Shown here: positions 7,267 to 16,815 of the stretch, piece after piece
Layout: the number at the start of each line of letters is the position of its first letter
Numbering within the stretch: position 1 is the first letter of the stretch
From: Pseudonocardia broussonetiae
GTDB lineage: Bacteria; Actinomycetota; Actinomycetes; Mycobacteriales; Pseudonocardiaceae
Reading direction: 5' to 3'
Assembly: GCF_013155125.1 (NCBI RefSeq)
Contig: NZ_CP053564.1
Coordinates: forward strand, 4,843,501 to 4,907,500
Length of the DNA stretch: 64,000 bases
The notes under the pieces: model-generated
Databases searched by the model: none
What the model was told of the DNA's origin: nothing
Seen by the model: the letters and a program-made list of their open reading frames with translations, nothing else
Program-made: the position numbers and the translations under genes

Positions 7267-10046
7267 ATGCGCACGCTTCTGGAACGGGAGCGGGAGATCG
7301 CCTGTGTGCACCGGCTGCTCGCCGCCGCGGTCTCCGGCTCGGGTGGTCTGCTCCTGGTCGAGGGCGACGCCGGCATCGGCAAGACCGGGCTCGTCCGTGC
7401 CGCGGCGACCTCGGCCGAGGGGCTGGGGATGCTGGTGCTCCGGGCGCGCGGGGCGGAGCTGGAGCGCGACCTGGCGTTCGGGATGGTGCGCGAGCTGCTG
7501 GGGCCCGCCGTGCGGGCCGACGGCGTTCGCGACGGGGCAGCCGCCCTGGCCGCACCGGTGCTGGGTCGGGAACCGGCCGACGCCCGGCGCGCCGAGCTGT
7601 TCTCGGTCCTGCACGGGCTGTACTGGCTCGTCGCCGACCTCGCCGCGGACCGGCCGCTGCTGCTGGTCGTCGACGACGGGCACTGGTGCGACGAGCCCTC
7701 GCTGCGGTTCCTCGCCTACCTGGCCCGGCGCCTCGACGGCGTGGCGGCCGGCCTGCTGGTCGCGACCCGGCCGGCGCCGCTGCCCCCGCAGCGGGCGCTG
7801 CTCGACCTGCTGGCCTCCGAACCCGTCGCCACCACGGTCCGGCCGCGACCGCTCGGCGTCGACGGGCTGCGGACGCTGGTCGAGGCTGCGCTCGGACCCT
7901 CGGACGCGGCGTTCGTCGCAGCCTGCCTGTCGGCCACCGGTGGGAACCCGTTCCTGGTGACCGAGCTGCTCGCGGAGCTGGCCGCGGCCGGGGTCACCGC
8001 CCGCGGGAAGGACGTCGACCGCATCGCCGCCGTGGTGCCCCGCGGTGTGCAGCGGGCCGTCCACGCCCGGCTCGCCTCGCTGCCGACGGCGGCGGCGGAG
8101 CTCGCCCGGGCCGCGGCCGTCCTGGGCGACGGCGCCGAGGCCCGCCGCGCGGCGCGCCTGGTCGGGGTGGGCGAGGGCGAGGTCGGGGGCGCGGTGGACG
8201 CACTGGTCGCGGCCCGGCTGGTCGGGCCCGAGCTCGCGCTGACCTTCGTGCACCCGCTGCTGCGGGCCGCGGTGGCCTCGACGCTGGGCCCGGCGGCGCT
8301 GGCCGCGGCCCACCGGCGGGCGGCGGTGCTGCTCGCCGAGGAGGGCGAGGGCGGGGACCTGCTCGTGCCGCACTTGCTCGGCGCGGTCGCGACCGGCGAC
8401 GGATGGGTCGTCGACGTCCTGCGCGACGCGGCCCGCCGCGCGACCGCCCGCGGGGCGCCCGACGCGGCCGTGCGGTACCTGGAGCGGGCGATGGCCGAAC
8501 CGCCACCCCCGCCCTGCGCCACCGGGTGCTGCTGGAGCTCGGTCGGGCGGCCATGACGGCGGGCCACCCACGATCCCTCGAGCACGCCACGGCGGCGCTC
8601 GTGGAGGCGCCCGACTCCGCCGGTCGCGGCCGGGCCACCCTGCTGCTGGGCAGGGTGATGTTCGAGGCGGGCCGCACCGCCGAGGCCGTCCGGATGTGCC
8701 AGGAGATGGTCGGGGAGCTCGACGAGCGGCATCCCGAGCTCGGCCGCGAGCTGGAGGCCGAGCTGCTCTCGGCCGCGATCCAGGACCTGACCACGCTGCC
8801 GGTCGCGATCCGCTGGCACGAACTACGCACCGTCGATCCGGAACCGACCGATCGGACCGGCTGCATGCTGCTGGCGAACATGGCCCTCATCGAGGTGCTG
8901 ACCTGCGGATCCCGGACGAGGGCCACCGCGCTGGCGACCGCGGCGCTCACCGACGGCCACCTGCTCGGCGAGAGCGGCGAGATCACGTTGCCGGCCGCTC
9001 TGCTCAGCCTGACGCTGTCCGGGCAGGAGCGCCGGTCGATCGAGCTCTGGGACGGCGTCGTCGCCGACCAGCGCAGGCGGGGGAACGTCCGCGGGTTCGT
9101 CCGGGCCTCGGCGGCTCGTGGGTTCGCGGCGTTCCACCTCGGGGAGCTGGACGCGGCGGTCGCCGACCTCCGGGCGGCACTCGAGCTGGCCCGCGGCGAC
9201 GCGGGGCTGTGGACCATCGAGGGGTTCGCCGTCGGGTGGCTGCTCCCCCCGCTGATCGACGCCGGCGACCTCGCCGCGGCCGAGCACGAGATCACCGCGA
9301 TGGCGCCCCGGTTCGGCGCGGGCCCGCTGCTCAACGTCAACTACCTGCTCACCGCACGGGGGCAGCTGCGCCTGGCCCAGGGCCGGCTCGACGATGCCGT
9401 CGCCGACCTGCAGGAGTGCGGCCGCCGGGCGTCGCTGTGGAAGGCGTCGGGCCCCGGGGTCTTCACCTGGCGGACGCACCTGGCGCTGGCGCTGCTCGGA
9501 CGCGGCGAGCGGGACCGGGCCGCGGAGCTCGCGGCGGAGGCGCTGCGCCGGGCCCGCGCGTGGGGTGCACCGTTCCCGCTGTCCGAGGCGCTGCGGGTGG
9601 CCGGTCTGGTGACCGACGGCGAGGCGGGTGCCGCCCTGCTGCGTGAGGCGGTCGCCGTCGCCTCCGACGCACCGCTGCAGCGGGCCCGTGCGCTGACGGC
9701 GCTGGGTGCGCGGCTGCGCCGCAGCGGCGAACGGGTCGCCGCGCGCGCCCCGCTGAGCGCGGCGCTGGACCTCGCGCTCGCACGCGGGGCCGCCGCCGTC
9801 GCCGGACCCACGCAGGAGGAGCTGCTGGCCACCGGGGCCCGGCCGCGCCGGCTGCGGACGACCGGTGCACAGGGGCTGACCGCCACCGAGCGCCGGGTGG
9901 CGGGAATGGCGGCCCAGGGGCTGACGAACCGCGAGGTGGCCCAGGCGCTGTTCGTCTCCGAGAAGACGATCGAGACCCACCTCGGCCACGCCTACCGCAA
10001 GCTGGACATCAGCTCACGCACCCAGCTCGGCGCCGCCCTCGGCTAG
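7267..10046 (+). pseudogene. LuxR-family ATPase regulator (LAL/MalT type), frameshifted
   Basis: Large signal-transduction ATPase regulator, about 926 aa if restored. The N-terminal AAA/NACHT-like ATPase begins MRTLLEREREIACV, with Walker A LVEGDAGIGKTG (about residue 35) and Walker B LLLVVDDGHW. A TPR-like middle region and a C-terminal LuxR helix-turn-helix (LTATERRVAGMAAQGLTNRE, VSEKTIETHLGHAYRKL) follow. The reading frame is broken at 8501-8515: the first frame ends YLERAMAEPPPPPCATG and stops at 8556, while the continuation ALRHRVLLELGRA is in another frame. One extra C in the run CCCCC (8506-8510) would join them. This is either a real pseudogene or a homopolymer sequencing error. Start: ATG 7267 (or the GTG just before it) after GAGGAGAC. 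The 3' end overlaps the convergent MOSC gene by 33 bp. Confidence 0.8.
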
Positions 10047-10553
10047 CACCAGCTCGGCCGGTCCGACCTGCAGGAATCCGTTGGACAGCGGTTCGCAGCG
10101 CACCCCGCCGCGGCGGCGCAGGGCCCGGAGCGCGCCGGGCGCGAGCACCACGTCCATCCAGGAGCACGGGTTCGCCGGGCGGTGGGCCCGGAACCGCACC
10201 GCGCCGTCCCCGGAGTCGAGGGTGAACTCGGTGTCACGGGGCAGGTCGTCGACGGCGAAGCCGCGCAGCACGACGTTGCGACGGGTGAGCAGGGGGTCGG
10301 GCACCGCGGGCAGCCCCAGCTCGGCGGCCACGTGCTGCAGCGACTCGACAGCGAGCAGGGTGACCGAGGCGGTGCGGTGCGCGGGTCGGCCGAAGTAGCG
10401 GTCGCCGACGACGCCGAGCCCGGCGCGGATCTCGATGCGCTCGCGCGACCCGCCGTCGGGGTCGGGGAGCGGGCCGTCACCGGGGCGGCCCTCGTAGGCG
10501 TGCAGCGGTGAGGTGTGCAGGGCGACGACCTCGACGGTACTTGCGTGACCCAC
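10014..10553 (-). CDS. MOSC domain-containing protein
   Basis: About 179 aa. MOSC domains, found at the C-terminus of molybdenum cofactor sulfurases and in stand-alone proteins, are thought to handle sulfur or molybdopterin ligands. Supporting motifs are GVVGDRYFGRPAHRTASVTLLA near the N-terminus (read in parts), RRNVVLRGF in the middle and HRPANPCSWMD with its conserved cysteine, then CEPLSNGFLQVG at the C-terminus. The start is uncertain: I give the GTG at 10553 because the ATG at 10574 shares the palindrome CCATGG with the start of the divergent P-loop gene. It overlaps the convergent LuxR-type gene by 33 bp. Confidence 0.8.
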   Translation of the reverse strand: MGHASTVEVVALHTSPLHAYEGRPGDGPLPDPDGGSRERIEIRAGLGVVGDRYFGRPAHRTASVTLLAVESLQHVAAELGLPAVPDPLLTRRNVVLRGFAVDDLPRDTEFTLDSGDGAVRFRAHRPANPCSWMDVVLAPGALRALRRRGGVRCEPLSNGFLQVGPAELVLAEGGAELGA

Positions 10554-10572
10554 GGGTGCGACGCTACCGACC

Positions 10573-11157
10573 ATGGCGACCGCGACGACACCGCTTGCCG
10601 CCACCGATCCGCTGCCCGCCCGGCCCCGCCGGGTGCTCGTCACGGGCTGCACCGGGTCGGGCAAGACGACGCTCGTCCGGTCGGTCGCCGACGTGCTCGG
10701 GGCGCCGCACCACGAGCTCGACGCGCTGTTCCACGGCCCGGGCTGGACGCCGCGCCCGGAGTTCGCCGGCGACGTCGCCGCCTTCGCCGCCACCGAGCAC
10801 TGGGTCGCGGAGTGGCAGTACTCGGCGGTGCGCCCGCTGCTGCTCGCCCGCGCCGACCTGCTGGTCTGGCTCGACCTCACCCGCCTCCAGGTCGCCCGCC
10901 AGCTCGTGCCGCGGACGCTGCGCCGCCGGCTGCGGCGCGTCGAGCTGTGGAACGGCAACGTCGAGCCGCCGCTGTGGACGGCGCTCACCGACCCCGACCA
11001 CCTGTTCCGCTGGGGCTGGCGCACGTTTCCGCGCACCGCCGAGCGCGTCGCCGCGGTGCTCGCGGAGCCGGGGGCGCCGGTCGTGGTCCGGCTGCGCGAC
11101 CGCCGCGAGGTCCGGGCCTGGCTCGACGGCCCGCTGCGCGACGCGGCCGGTCGCTAG
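10573..11157 (+). CDS. P-loop NTPase, adenylate-kinase-like (TopM/FlaR-like)
   Basis: 194 aa. RRVLVTGCTGSGKTTLVRSVA carries Walker A (GCTGSGKTT, about residue 25). HELDALFHGPGWTPRPEF followed by WVAEWQYSAVRPLLLARADLLVWLDL matches the family often annotated as topology-modulation protein or adenylate-kinase-like, in which the first strand and a distal aromatic-rich helix are conserved. The true substrate of this family is not established. Its start abuts the divergent MOSC gene and its 3' end overlaps the convergent methyltransferase by 4 bp. Confidence 0.75.
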   Translation: MATATTPLAATDPLPARPRRVLVTGCTGSGKTTLVRSVADVLGAPHHELDALFHGPGWTPRPEFAGDVAAFAATEHWVAEWQYSAVRPLLLARADLLVWLDLTRLQVARQLVPRTLRRRLRRVELWNGNVEPPLWTALTDPDHLFRWGWRTFPRTAERVAAVLAEPGAPVVVRLRDRREVRAWLDGPLRDAAGR

Positions 11158-11723
11158 CGGCGCGCCACCAGCACCCGGGCCGGCGGCAGGTTGCCCCACA
11201 CCGGCCCGCCGACGGTCACGGCGCCGAACTCCGCCCGCAGCGCGGCGAGCTGGCGCCGGGCCGGCGGCATCCATGCCGTCGGCAGCAGCGAGACCTGGGT
11301 GAACGTCCCGCCGGGCGCCAGCACCGCACCCGCCCGCCGCGCGATCGGGGCCGCCGCCCACGCCACCCAGGGCAGCAGGCTCGACACGGCGTCGACGCGC
11401 TCGATCCCCAGCCCGCGCAGCAGCGCCGGGAGATCGCCCGCGTCCCCCGGCACGACGGTGACGCCCGGGTGCCGGGCCGCCAGCCGCGCGGCCAGGGCGG
11501 GGTTCAGCTCGACGGCGACGTGCCGCCCGCGCCCGCCCAGCGCGCGGGCGAGCGCGTCGGTGACCCGCCCGGTGCCGGCGCCGAGCTCGACGACGACCGG
11601 GTCGCCGTCGAGCTCCAGCGGGGCCAGCATCGCCGCCACGAGGGCGTCGGAGCTGGCGGTGAGGGTGGCGACGCTCGTGGGCGCGCGCAGGAACTCGCGG
11701 AGCAGGGGGCGGGAGTCGGACAC
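11154..11723 (-). CDS. class I SAM methyltransferase, phospholipid N-methyltransferase-like
   Basis: 189 aa. The N-terminus SDSRPLLREFLRAPTSVATL with VVVELGAGTGRVTDALA (motif I, about residue 43) resembles the PmtA-like phospholipid N-methyltransferases, which have a membrane-binding first helix. VAVELNPALAARLAARHPGV gives motif II and VDAVSSLLPW the region after it. A different acceptor is possible; the family name is by resemblance. The GTG at 11723 fits the length of relatives and no better start is upstream. Confidence 0.75.
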   Translation of the reverse strand: MSDSRPLLREFLRAPTSVATLTASSDALVAAMLAPLELDGDPVVVELGAGTGRVTDALARALGGRGRHVAVELNPALAARLAARHPGVTVVPGDAGDLPALLRGLGIERVDAVSSLLPWVAWAAAPIARRAGAVLAPGGTFTQVSLLPTAWMPPARRQLAALRAEFGAVTVGGPVWGNLPPARVLVARR

Positions 11724-11794
11724 GGGCCGGACGGTAGGGGGCGCGGGTGAACGGACGGCGAACCTCGACGCAAGCCGATCCGCACCCCCGGCGT

Positions 11795-12104
11795 CCGTCA
11801 CCCCTGCGCGAACTGCGTCGACCCCGGGTTCAACGTCACCGGCCTCGGGCGCGAGCTGAGCTTCGCCGTTCCCCTCCGACGGGTGCTCACCGCGCTGCGC
11901 ATCGGCGACCCCCGACGCGGGGCAGCCCTCATCGTGGCCCTTGCCCTTGCACCTCGGTACGCCGCGCGGACCGGGCTGTACGTCACCGCCCGCGGCCACC
12001 GCGAGATCCGACCGGGGGCTCCGGCCGACGACCCTGCCGCGCGGGCCCGGCTGTGGACCGCGACCGCACAGCTCGTCGCGTCCCTCGGTGTCGACGCCGG
12101 GTGA
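11795..12104 (+). pseudogene. C-terminal remnant of a short-chain dehydrogenase
   Basis: Translating from about 11805 gives CANCVDPGFNVTGLGREL, then a helix ending RVLTALRIGDPRRGAALIV, then RTGLYVTARG, and a stop at 12104. This is the C-terminal third of retinol-dehydrogenase-like SDR oxidoreductases, where ANCVDPGFNVTGLGR follows the catalytic YxxxK segment. No Rossmann motif (TGxxxGxG) or YxxxK is present upstream; the DNA before 11795 belongs to the upstream region of the divergent methyltransferase. The remnant therefore appears to be what is left after deletion of the 5' part. A 73-codon ORF from GTG 11883 lies inside it but is unlikely to be a functional gene. Confidence 0.7.
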
Positions 12105-12144
12105 CCCCGGGCCCGGCGCCGGTCGCGGGTGAACGGGCGAGGGT

Positions 12145-15100
12145 CTAGCGACGGGCCGCCGCCGTGCGCCGCGCCCAGCCGGGCATGCCGAGCCGGGAGA
12201 AGGCGGCCGCGGCGTCGTCGAGCAGCGGCGCGGCGCGGCCGTCGTCGCCCGTCCTGGCGTGCATCAGCCCCTCGTCGTGGTCGACGACCGCGCGCAGGGG
12301 GAGCGCGCCCTGCCCGTCGAGGACGGTGCGGGCGGCGTCGAACCACCGCCGGGCCTCGTCGTGGCGGCCGTCGAGGGCGCACAGCCGGGCCACCGCCTGC
12401 CGGGCGTCGGTCATCGGGAACCGGAAGTCGGCCGGCAGCACCCGCTCGCGCAGGGCGCGCTCGACGACCGCGAGGTGGTCGCGCCGGCCCAGCAGCCAGA
12501 GCACCTCGGCGACCTCACAGGCCGTGCGCGCGTAGTTCGGGGCCCAGGCGGGGCCGTCGCGCAGCGCCCGGACCGGGCGGCCGAGCAGCCCCAGCGCGGC
12601 AGCGGCGCGCCCCATCCGCGCCTCGCCGCGGGCGCTGATCGCGTCGATGGCGGCGCTGCCCCAGTGCCGGTCGGGCGCCGGCTCCCGCCAGCGGGCGAAG
12701 GCGGCCATCCGCCGGGGCCAGTGGTCGTCGCGGGCCATCGCGAGCGCGTCCTGGGCGCCCTCGTGGTGCAGCAGCTGCCAGCCCGGTCCGAGTCCGGGCA
12801 GCCGCGCGACGAGCCCGTGGACGTGGTCGATCACCTCCGCGCCGCCGTCGAGGTCGCCCAGGGCCACCCGGCAGCGCGCGGCGCCGGCGCGGCAGTACAC
12901 CTCCAGGGCCAGCTGCCCGGCCGCCTCCGCGACGGCCGCGTCGCGCTCGAACAGCGGCACCGCGGCGGCGTAGTCGCCGACCAGGAACGCCGCGACCGTC
13001 GGGTCGTCGGCGGCCTGCGCGGGGATCGCGGCCCGACTGCCGTGCACGGCGGCGACGGCGTAGCGGGCCAGGTCGCCGCGCCCGGCAAGGCGCCCCGACC
13101 GGAGCAGCACCCGCAGGGCGTCGCGGCGGCCGGGGAGGTCGAGCGGGATGCCCGGGTGGCCGGGGTCGGCGGCCTCCCGCCGGTCGAGGTCGAGCAGCGT
13201 CAGCGAGGCCCACGTGACGGCGTCGGGCCCGTCCGGGCCGGTCACGGCGCCGAGCGCGGCGGGGGCGAGCGACCAGGCGTGCCGGTTGCTGCCCGCCTGC
13301 GCCAGCACCGAGGCGACCTCCGCGGCCACGGCGGGCAGGCCGCTGACCCGGGCGGCGTCGACGGCCTCGTCGAACCGCAGCGCCCAGGCCAGCGCCACCG
13401 CCAGGCGCGCGCGCAGGTCCGGCTCCCGCTCGTCGCTGCCGGGGAGCAGGTCGAGCGCGGCCCGCAGGAACGCCGCGTGCTCGTCGTGGGCGCCGGTGCG
13501 GCGGGCCTGCTCGGCCGCCTCCAGCGCCGGTGCGACCCCGGCCTCCGCGCCCGGCAGCCCGGCGGCGCGGTGGTACTGCGCCGCCACCTCGGCCGCCGCG
13601 ACGCGCACCCCGGCCGCCCGGGCGGCGTCCAGCGCGACGGCGAGGTCGCGGTGCAGGCGGAGCCTGCGCGACGGGTTGAGCTCGCCGTGCACCGCGTGCC
13701 GGATGAGCGCGTGGGTGAAGTCGTAGCGGTCGGGCCGGGTGTCGGGGACGACCAGCCCGGCGCCGAGCACGTCGTCGAGCGCGGCGAGCGCCTCGGCGTC
13801 GTCGAGCCCGGCGACCGCGCGGACCGGCTCGAACGGGAACGGGCCCTCGATGCCCGCGGCGGCGTCGAGCAGCCGGCCGGCCCGTGCGGGCAGCCGCGCC
13901 CGGCGCCGTGCGACGACCTGCCGGACGCCCTCGGGCACCGCGGCCAGCGGCAGGTCGGTCCCCAGCCGCCCCTCGCCGTCCGGGCGCAGCACCCCGTCGT
14001 CGTGCAGGTGCCGCACGATCTCCCGGGCCAGGAAGGGGTTGCCGTCGGTCTCGGCGCGCACGGCCGAGACCAGCTCCTCCGCGACCGGCGCGCCGGCGGT
14101 GTCGCGGAGGAGGCGGGCGAGGGCGGCGCCGCCGATGCCGCCGAGGCGCAGCTCGCGGCACTCGGCCTCGCTGCGCAGGGCGCCGAGCGCGTCGGTGAGG
14201 GGGTGCCGGGCGTCGACCTCCTCGCCCCGGTAGGCGACGACGACGAGCACCGGGTCGCGCGCCGTCACCCGCGCGGTGTGCCGGAGCATCGCCACCGTGC
14301 CGCTGTCGGCCCAGTGCAGGTCGTCGAGCAGCAGCACCAGCGGCGCCGCCGCGGCCATCGCGGAGACCCGGCGGGCGACGGCGTCGAGCAGCCGGGTGCG
14401 CAGCTCGTCGGGGCGCAGGGCCTCCGCCGCCCCCTCGGGTCCGCCGGCGGAGACGAGCGCGGCGACGGCCGGGTCGTCCGTGCCGTGCCGGCCCAGCGCC
14501 TCGGCGAAAGGGTGGAACGGCAGCGCCCCGCCCTCCGGGCAGCGGCCCGTCAGCACGCACGCGCCCCCGGCCTCCGCGGCGGACGCGAGCTCGGCGAGCA
14601 GCCGCGTCTTCCCGATGCCCGGCTCGCCGCGGAGCAGCACGACCCCGCCCCGGCCCGCCGCGGCGTCGGCCACGTGCGCCCGCAGCGCGCCGAGCTCGCG
14701 CTCCCGTCCGACGAACGTCCCGCGGCCGCCCAGCGCGGGCGCCGCCGCAGGCGCGGGGTCGTGGGCCGGCGCCGGGGAGTGAGCCAGCGCCGGGTCGTGG
14801 GCCAGCACCGCCGCGTGCAGCGCGCGCACCTCGGGACCGGGCTCGACACCGAGCTCCCCGGCCAGCACGGCGCGCAGCCTGCGGTGGGTCTCCAGGGCCT
14901 CGGCCTGCCGCCCGTCGCGGTAGAGCGCCAGCATCAGCTGCGCCCACCCCCGCTCGCGCAGCGGGTGGTCGGCGACCATCGTCTCCAGCGCGGCCACCGC
15001 CTCGCGGTGGCGCCCCAGCGCGAGCACCGCCGCGGCGCGGTCCTCCGCCGCGGACGCGCGCAGCTCCGCGAGGCGGGCTGCGGCCGTGCGCGCGAACGCC

Positions 15101-15573
15101 CGGTCGGCGAACTCCTCGAGCCCCGGCCCGCGCCACAGCGCCAGCGCCCCGTCGAGCGCGTCGAGCGCGCCCGCGTGGTCGCCGCGCGCGAGGGCCCGGC
15201 GTCCGGCCGCGACCCGCGCCTCGGCGAGTGCCGCGTCGATGCCGGGGACGTCGGCGTCCGGGTCGCCGGTGCCGCGGTCGCCGGTGATCGGGACCTCGAG
15301 AAGGTAGCCGGGGGCGCGGGTGCGGATCGTGACGCCGCCGCCGTCGAGCGCCCGGCGCAGGCGCAGCACGTAGTTCTGCAGCGTCTTCGCCGCCGTGCGC
15401 GGCGGCGCGCCGTCCCAGAGCGCCTCGACCAGACGGTCCTCGGCGACGACCTCGCCGTGGTGCACGGCCAGCACCGCCAGCAGGCAGCGCTCCTTGGGCC
15501 CGACGGGGCGGACCGCGCCGTCCCGGCCGAGCACCTCGACCGGTCCGAGGAGTCGCAGCGCCACCGCCGGCAT
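12145..15573 (-). CDS. SARP-family transcriptional regulator with AAA ATPase domain
   Basis: 1142 aa AfsR-type regulator. It has an OmpR-like winged helix at residues about 5-95 (LRLLGPVEVLGRDG, KTLQNYVLRLRRALDG), then a bacterial transcriptional activator domain (about 105-255; HPLRERGWAQLMLALYRDGR, ending LGVEPGPEVRALHAAVLA), then an ATPase with Walker A LLRGEPGIGKTRLLAEL (about 305) and Walker B LVLLLDDLHWADS. A long helical, TPR-like C-terminal half follows. Such proteins usually activate secondary-metabolite or stress genes from nearby direct repeats. A Pro/Ala/His-rich linker (HDPALAHSPAPAHDPA) joins the activator domain to the ATPase. I prefer ATG 15573 over a GTG two codons earlier. 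No biosynthetic cluster lies in the window, so its target is unknown. Confidence 0.88.
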   Translation of the reverse strand: MPAVALRLLGPVEVLGRDGAVRPVGPKERCLLAVLAVHHGEVVAEDRLVEALWDGAPPRTAAKTLQNYVLRLRRALDGGGVTIRTRAPGYLLEVPITGDRGTGDPDADVPGIDAALAEARVAAGRRALARGDHAGALDALDGALALWRGPGLEEFADRAFARTAAARLAELRASAAEDRAAAVLALGRHREAVAALETMVADHPLRERGWAQLMLALYRDGRQAEALETHRRLRAVLAGELGVEPGPEVRALHAAVLAHDPALAHSPAPAHDPAPAAAPALGGRGTFVGRERELGALRAHVADAAAGRGGVVLLRGEPGIGKTRLLAELASAAEAGGACVLTGRCPEGGALPFHPFAEALGRHGTDDPAVAALVSAGGPEGAAEALRPDELRTRLLDAVARRVSAMAAAAPLVLLLDDLHWADSGTVAMLRHTARVTARDPVLVVVAYRGEEVDARHPLTDALGALRSEAECRELRLGGIGGAALARLLRDTAGAPVAEELVSAVRAETDGNPFLAREIVRHLHDDGVLRPDGEGRLGTDLPLAAVPEGVRQVVARRRARLPARAGRLLDAAAGIEGPFPFEPVRAVAGLDDAEALAALDDVLGAGLVVPDTRPDRYDFTHALIRHAVHGELNPSRRLRLHRDLAVALDAARAAGVRVAAAEVAAQYHRAAGLPGAEAGVAPALEAAEQARRTGAHDEHAAFLRAALDLLPGSDEREPDLRARLAVALAWALRFDEAVDAARVSGLPAVAAEVASVLAQAGSNRHAWSLAPAALGAVTGPDGPDAVTWASLTLLDLDRREAADPGHPGIPLDLPGRRDALRVLLRSGRLAGRGDLARYAVAAVHGSRAAIPAQAADDPTVAAFLVGDYAAAVPLFERDAAVAEAAGQLALEVYCRAGAARCRVALGDLDGGAEVIDHVHGLVARLPGLGPGWQLLHHEGAQDALAMARDDHWPRRMAAFARWREPAPDRHWGSAAIDAISARGEARMGRAAAALGLLGRPVRALRDGPAWAPNYARTACEVAEVLWLLGRRDHLAVVERALRERVLPADFRFPMTDARQAVARLCALDGRHDEARRWFDAARTVLDGQGALPLRAVVDHDEGLMHARTGDDGRAAPLLDDAAAAFSRLGMPGWARRTAAARR

Positions 15574-15628
15574 CCGCACAGGGTCCGCGCCGCCCCGCCC
15601 GCTGTCCAGGAGCCGTTTCGTGCGGGCG

Positions 15629-16657
15629 CTACGGCACCAGCACCGCGCGGCCGTGCACCCGGCCGTGCTCGAGGTCGGCGAACGCGTCGGCGAACGCCTC
15701 CAGCGGGTAGGTGCGGGTCCGGATGCCGACGCCGCCGGCCGCGGCCAGCGCGACGAGCTCGCGCAGGTCGTCGTGCGTGCCGACGGCGTTGCCGACGACG
15801 CTGATCTCGGGCAGCACCAGGGTGAAGGTCGGCACCCGGAGCTCGCCGCCGTACCCGACGACGAAGTAGGTACCGCGGGGCCGCACCATCGCCAGCGACG
15901 AGGCGACCGCGTCCCCCTCGCCGACGAAGTCGAGCACGGCCTCGGCGCCCGCGCCGCCGGTGAGCTCGGCGACCCGGTCGCCGTGGCGCCCGTCGGCGGG
16001 CACGGCGTGGTGCGCGCCGCAGTCGGTGGCCAGCTTCAGCGACTCCGGATCGGGGTCGACCGCGATCACCTCGGCGGCGGTGAGGGCGCGCAGGCACTGC
16101 ACGGCGATGTGCCCGAGCCCGCCGATCCCGACCACCACCACGCGGGCCCCCGGCCCGAGCAGCGGCACGGCCTTGCGGACGGCGTGCATCACGGTGAGGC
16201 CGGCGTCGGCGTGCGGGGCGACGGCCGCCGGTTCCAGGCCGGCGGGCAGCGCCAGCACCGCGCGGTCGGTCGTGCGCATCAGCTCCGCGAAGCCGCCCGC
16301 GCGGGTGAGGCCGGTGAAGTCGAGCCCGCGCGCGCAGCGCATGTCGTCGCCGGTGCGGCAGGCCGGGCACGTCCCGCAGGACGACTGCGGGTGGCAGATG
16401 ACGGCGTCGCCGACCGCGACGTTCTCCACCGCGGTACCGACCTCGTGCACCCAGCCGGTGGTCTCGTGGCCGAGGACGAGCGGCAGGTCGGTGGGCACGG
16501 CCGGCGCGAACCAGCCGTCCCGGATGTGCAGGTCGGTGCGGCACAGGCCGGCACCGCCGACGCGGACGACCACGTCGTGCGGTCCGGTCGCGGTGGGCTC
16601 GGGCACCTCGTCGAGCCGCGGGGACTCGGAGTAGGCGTGCAGGCGGACGGCCTTCAT
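15629..16657 (-). CDS. zinc-dependent NAD(P) alcohol dehydrogenase
   Basis: 342 aa MDR-family dehydrogenase. The catalytic zinc site shows Cys in [10 protein letters not shown] (about residue 38) and [12 protein letters not shown] (about 63). The structural zinc loop has four cysteines in [17 protein letters not shown] (about 92-108). The Rossmann motif is [14 protein letters not shown] (about 175). It oxidises alcohols or reduces aldehydes with NAD(P); the specific substrate cannot be read from sequence. The ATG at 16657 follows a strong GGAGGTCC site. It is divergent from ruvC; the ~160-bp gap holds the ruvC SOS box. Confidence 0.9.
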   Translation of the reverse strand: MKAVRLHAYSESPRLDEVPEPTATGPHDVVVRVGGAGLCRTDLHIRDGWFAPAVPTDLPLVLGHETTGWVHEVGTAVENVAVGDAVICHPQSSCGTCPACRTGDDMRCARGLDFTGLTRAGGFAELMRTTDRAVLALPAGLEPAAVAPHADAGLTVMHAVRKAVPLLGPGARVVVVGIGGLGHIAVQCLRALTAAEVIAVDPDPESLKLATDCGAHHAVPADGRHGDRVAELTGGAGAEAVLDFVGEGDAVASSLAMVRPRGTYFVVGYGGELRVPTFTLVLPEISVVGNAVGTHDDLRELVALAAAGGVGIRTRTYPLEAFADAFADLEHGRVHGRAVLVP

Positions 16658-16774
16658 GGTCGGGACCTCCGGTGTCGGGAGCGGGGCGCGCCGAGCGTGT
16701 CCCCGACCGGTCGCGCACCGGTCGCGGTCCGGTCGCGCCCGGCGTGCCCCCGAGGCCCCGGGCCCGTCCGCCGG

Positions 16775-16780
16775 TAGCCT
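16775..16780 (+). promoter_or_regulatory. -10 hexamer of ruvC promoter
   Basis: TAGCCT, 5 bases upstream of the LexA box at 16786. LexA bound there would overlap the expected transcription start. Confidence 0.4.
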
Positions 16781-16785
16781 CCGCG

Positions 16786-16801
16786 TCGAACGGGTGTTCG
16801 C
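16786..16801 (+). promoter_or_regulatory. LexA (SOS) box of ruvC
   Basis: TCGAACGGGTGTTCGC matches the actinobacterial SOS box TCGAAC-N4-GTTCGA at all but the last base. It lies 14 bases upstream of the ruvC GTG. ruvC is a DNA-repair gene, so SOS control is biologically sensible. Confidence 0.85.
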
Positions 16802-16815
16802 GGAGGGGAGCTCGG

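Noticed and set aside
10554..10574. ATG 10574 as start of the MOSC gene
   Set aside because: It shares CCATGG with the divergent gene's start codon; the GTG 10553 avoids the conflict, although this remains uncertain.
11883..12104. 73-aa gene from GTG 11883
   Set aside because: It is the tail of the SDR remnant; similarity continues upstream of the putative start to about 11805.
12259..15804. 1181-codon open frame antisense to the SARP regulator
   Set aside because: Shadow of high-GC coding DNA; the protein is Arg/Gly/Val-rich with no domain, while the other strand has clear winged-helix, activator and ATPase motifs.
16672..16815. Longer N-terminus for ruvC
   Set aside because: The extension runs through the -10 and SOS box and lacks family similarity; RuvC begins at the GTG 16816.
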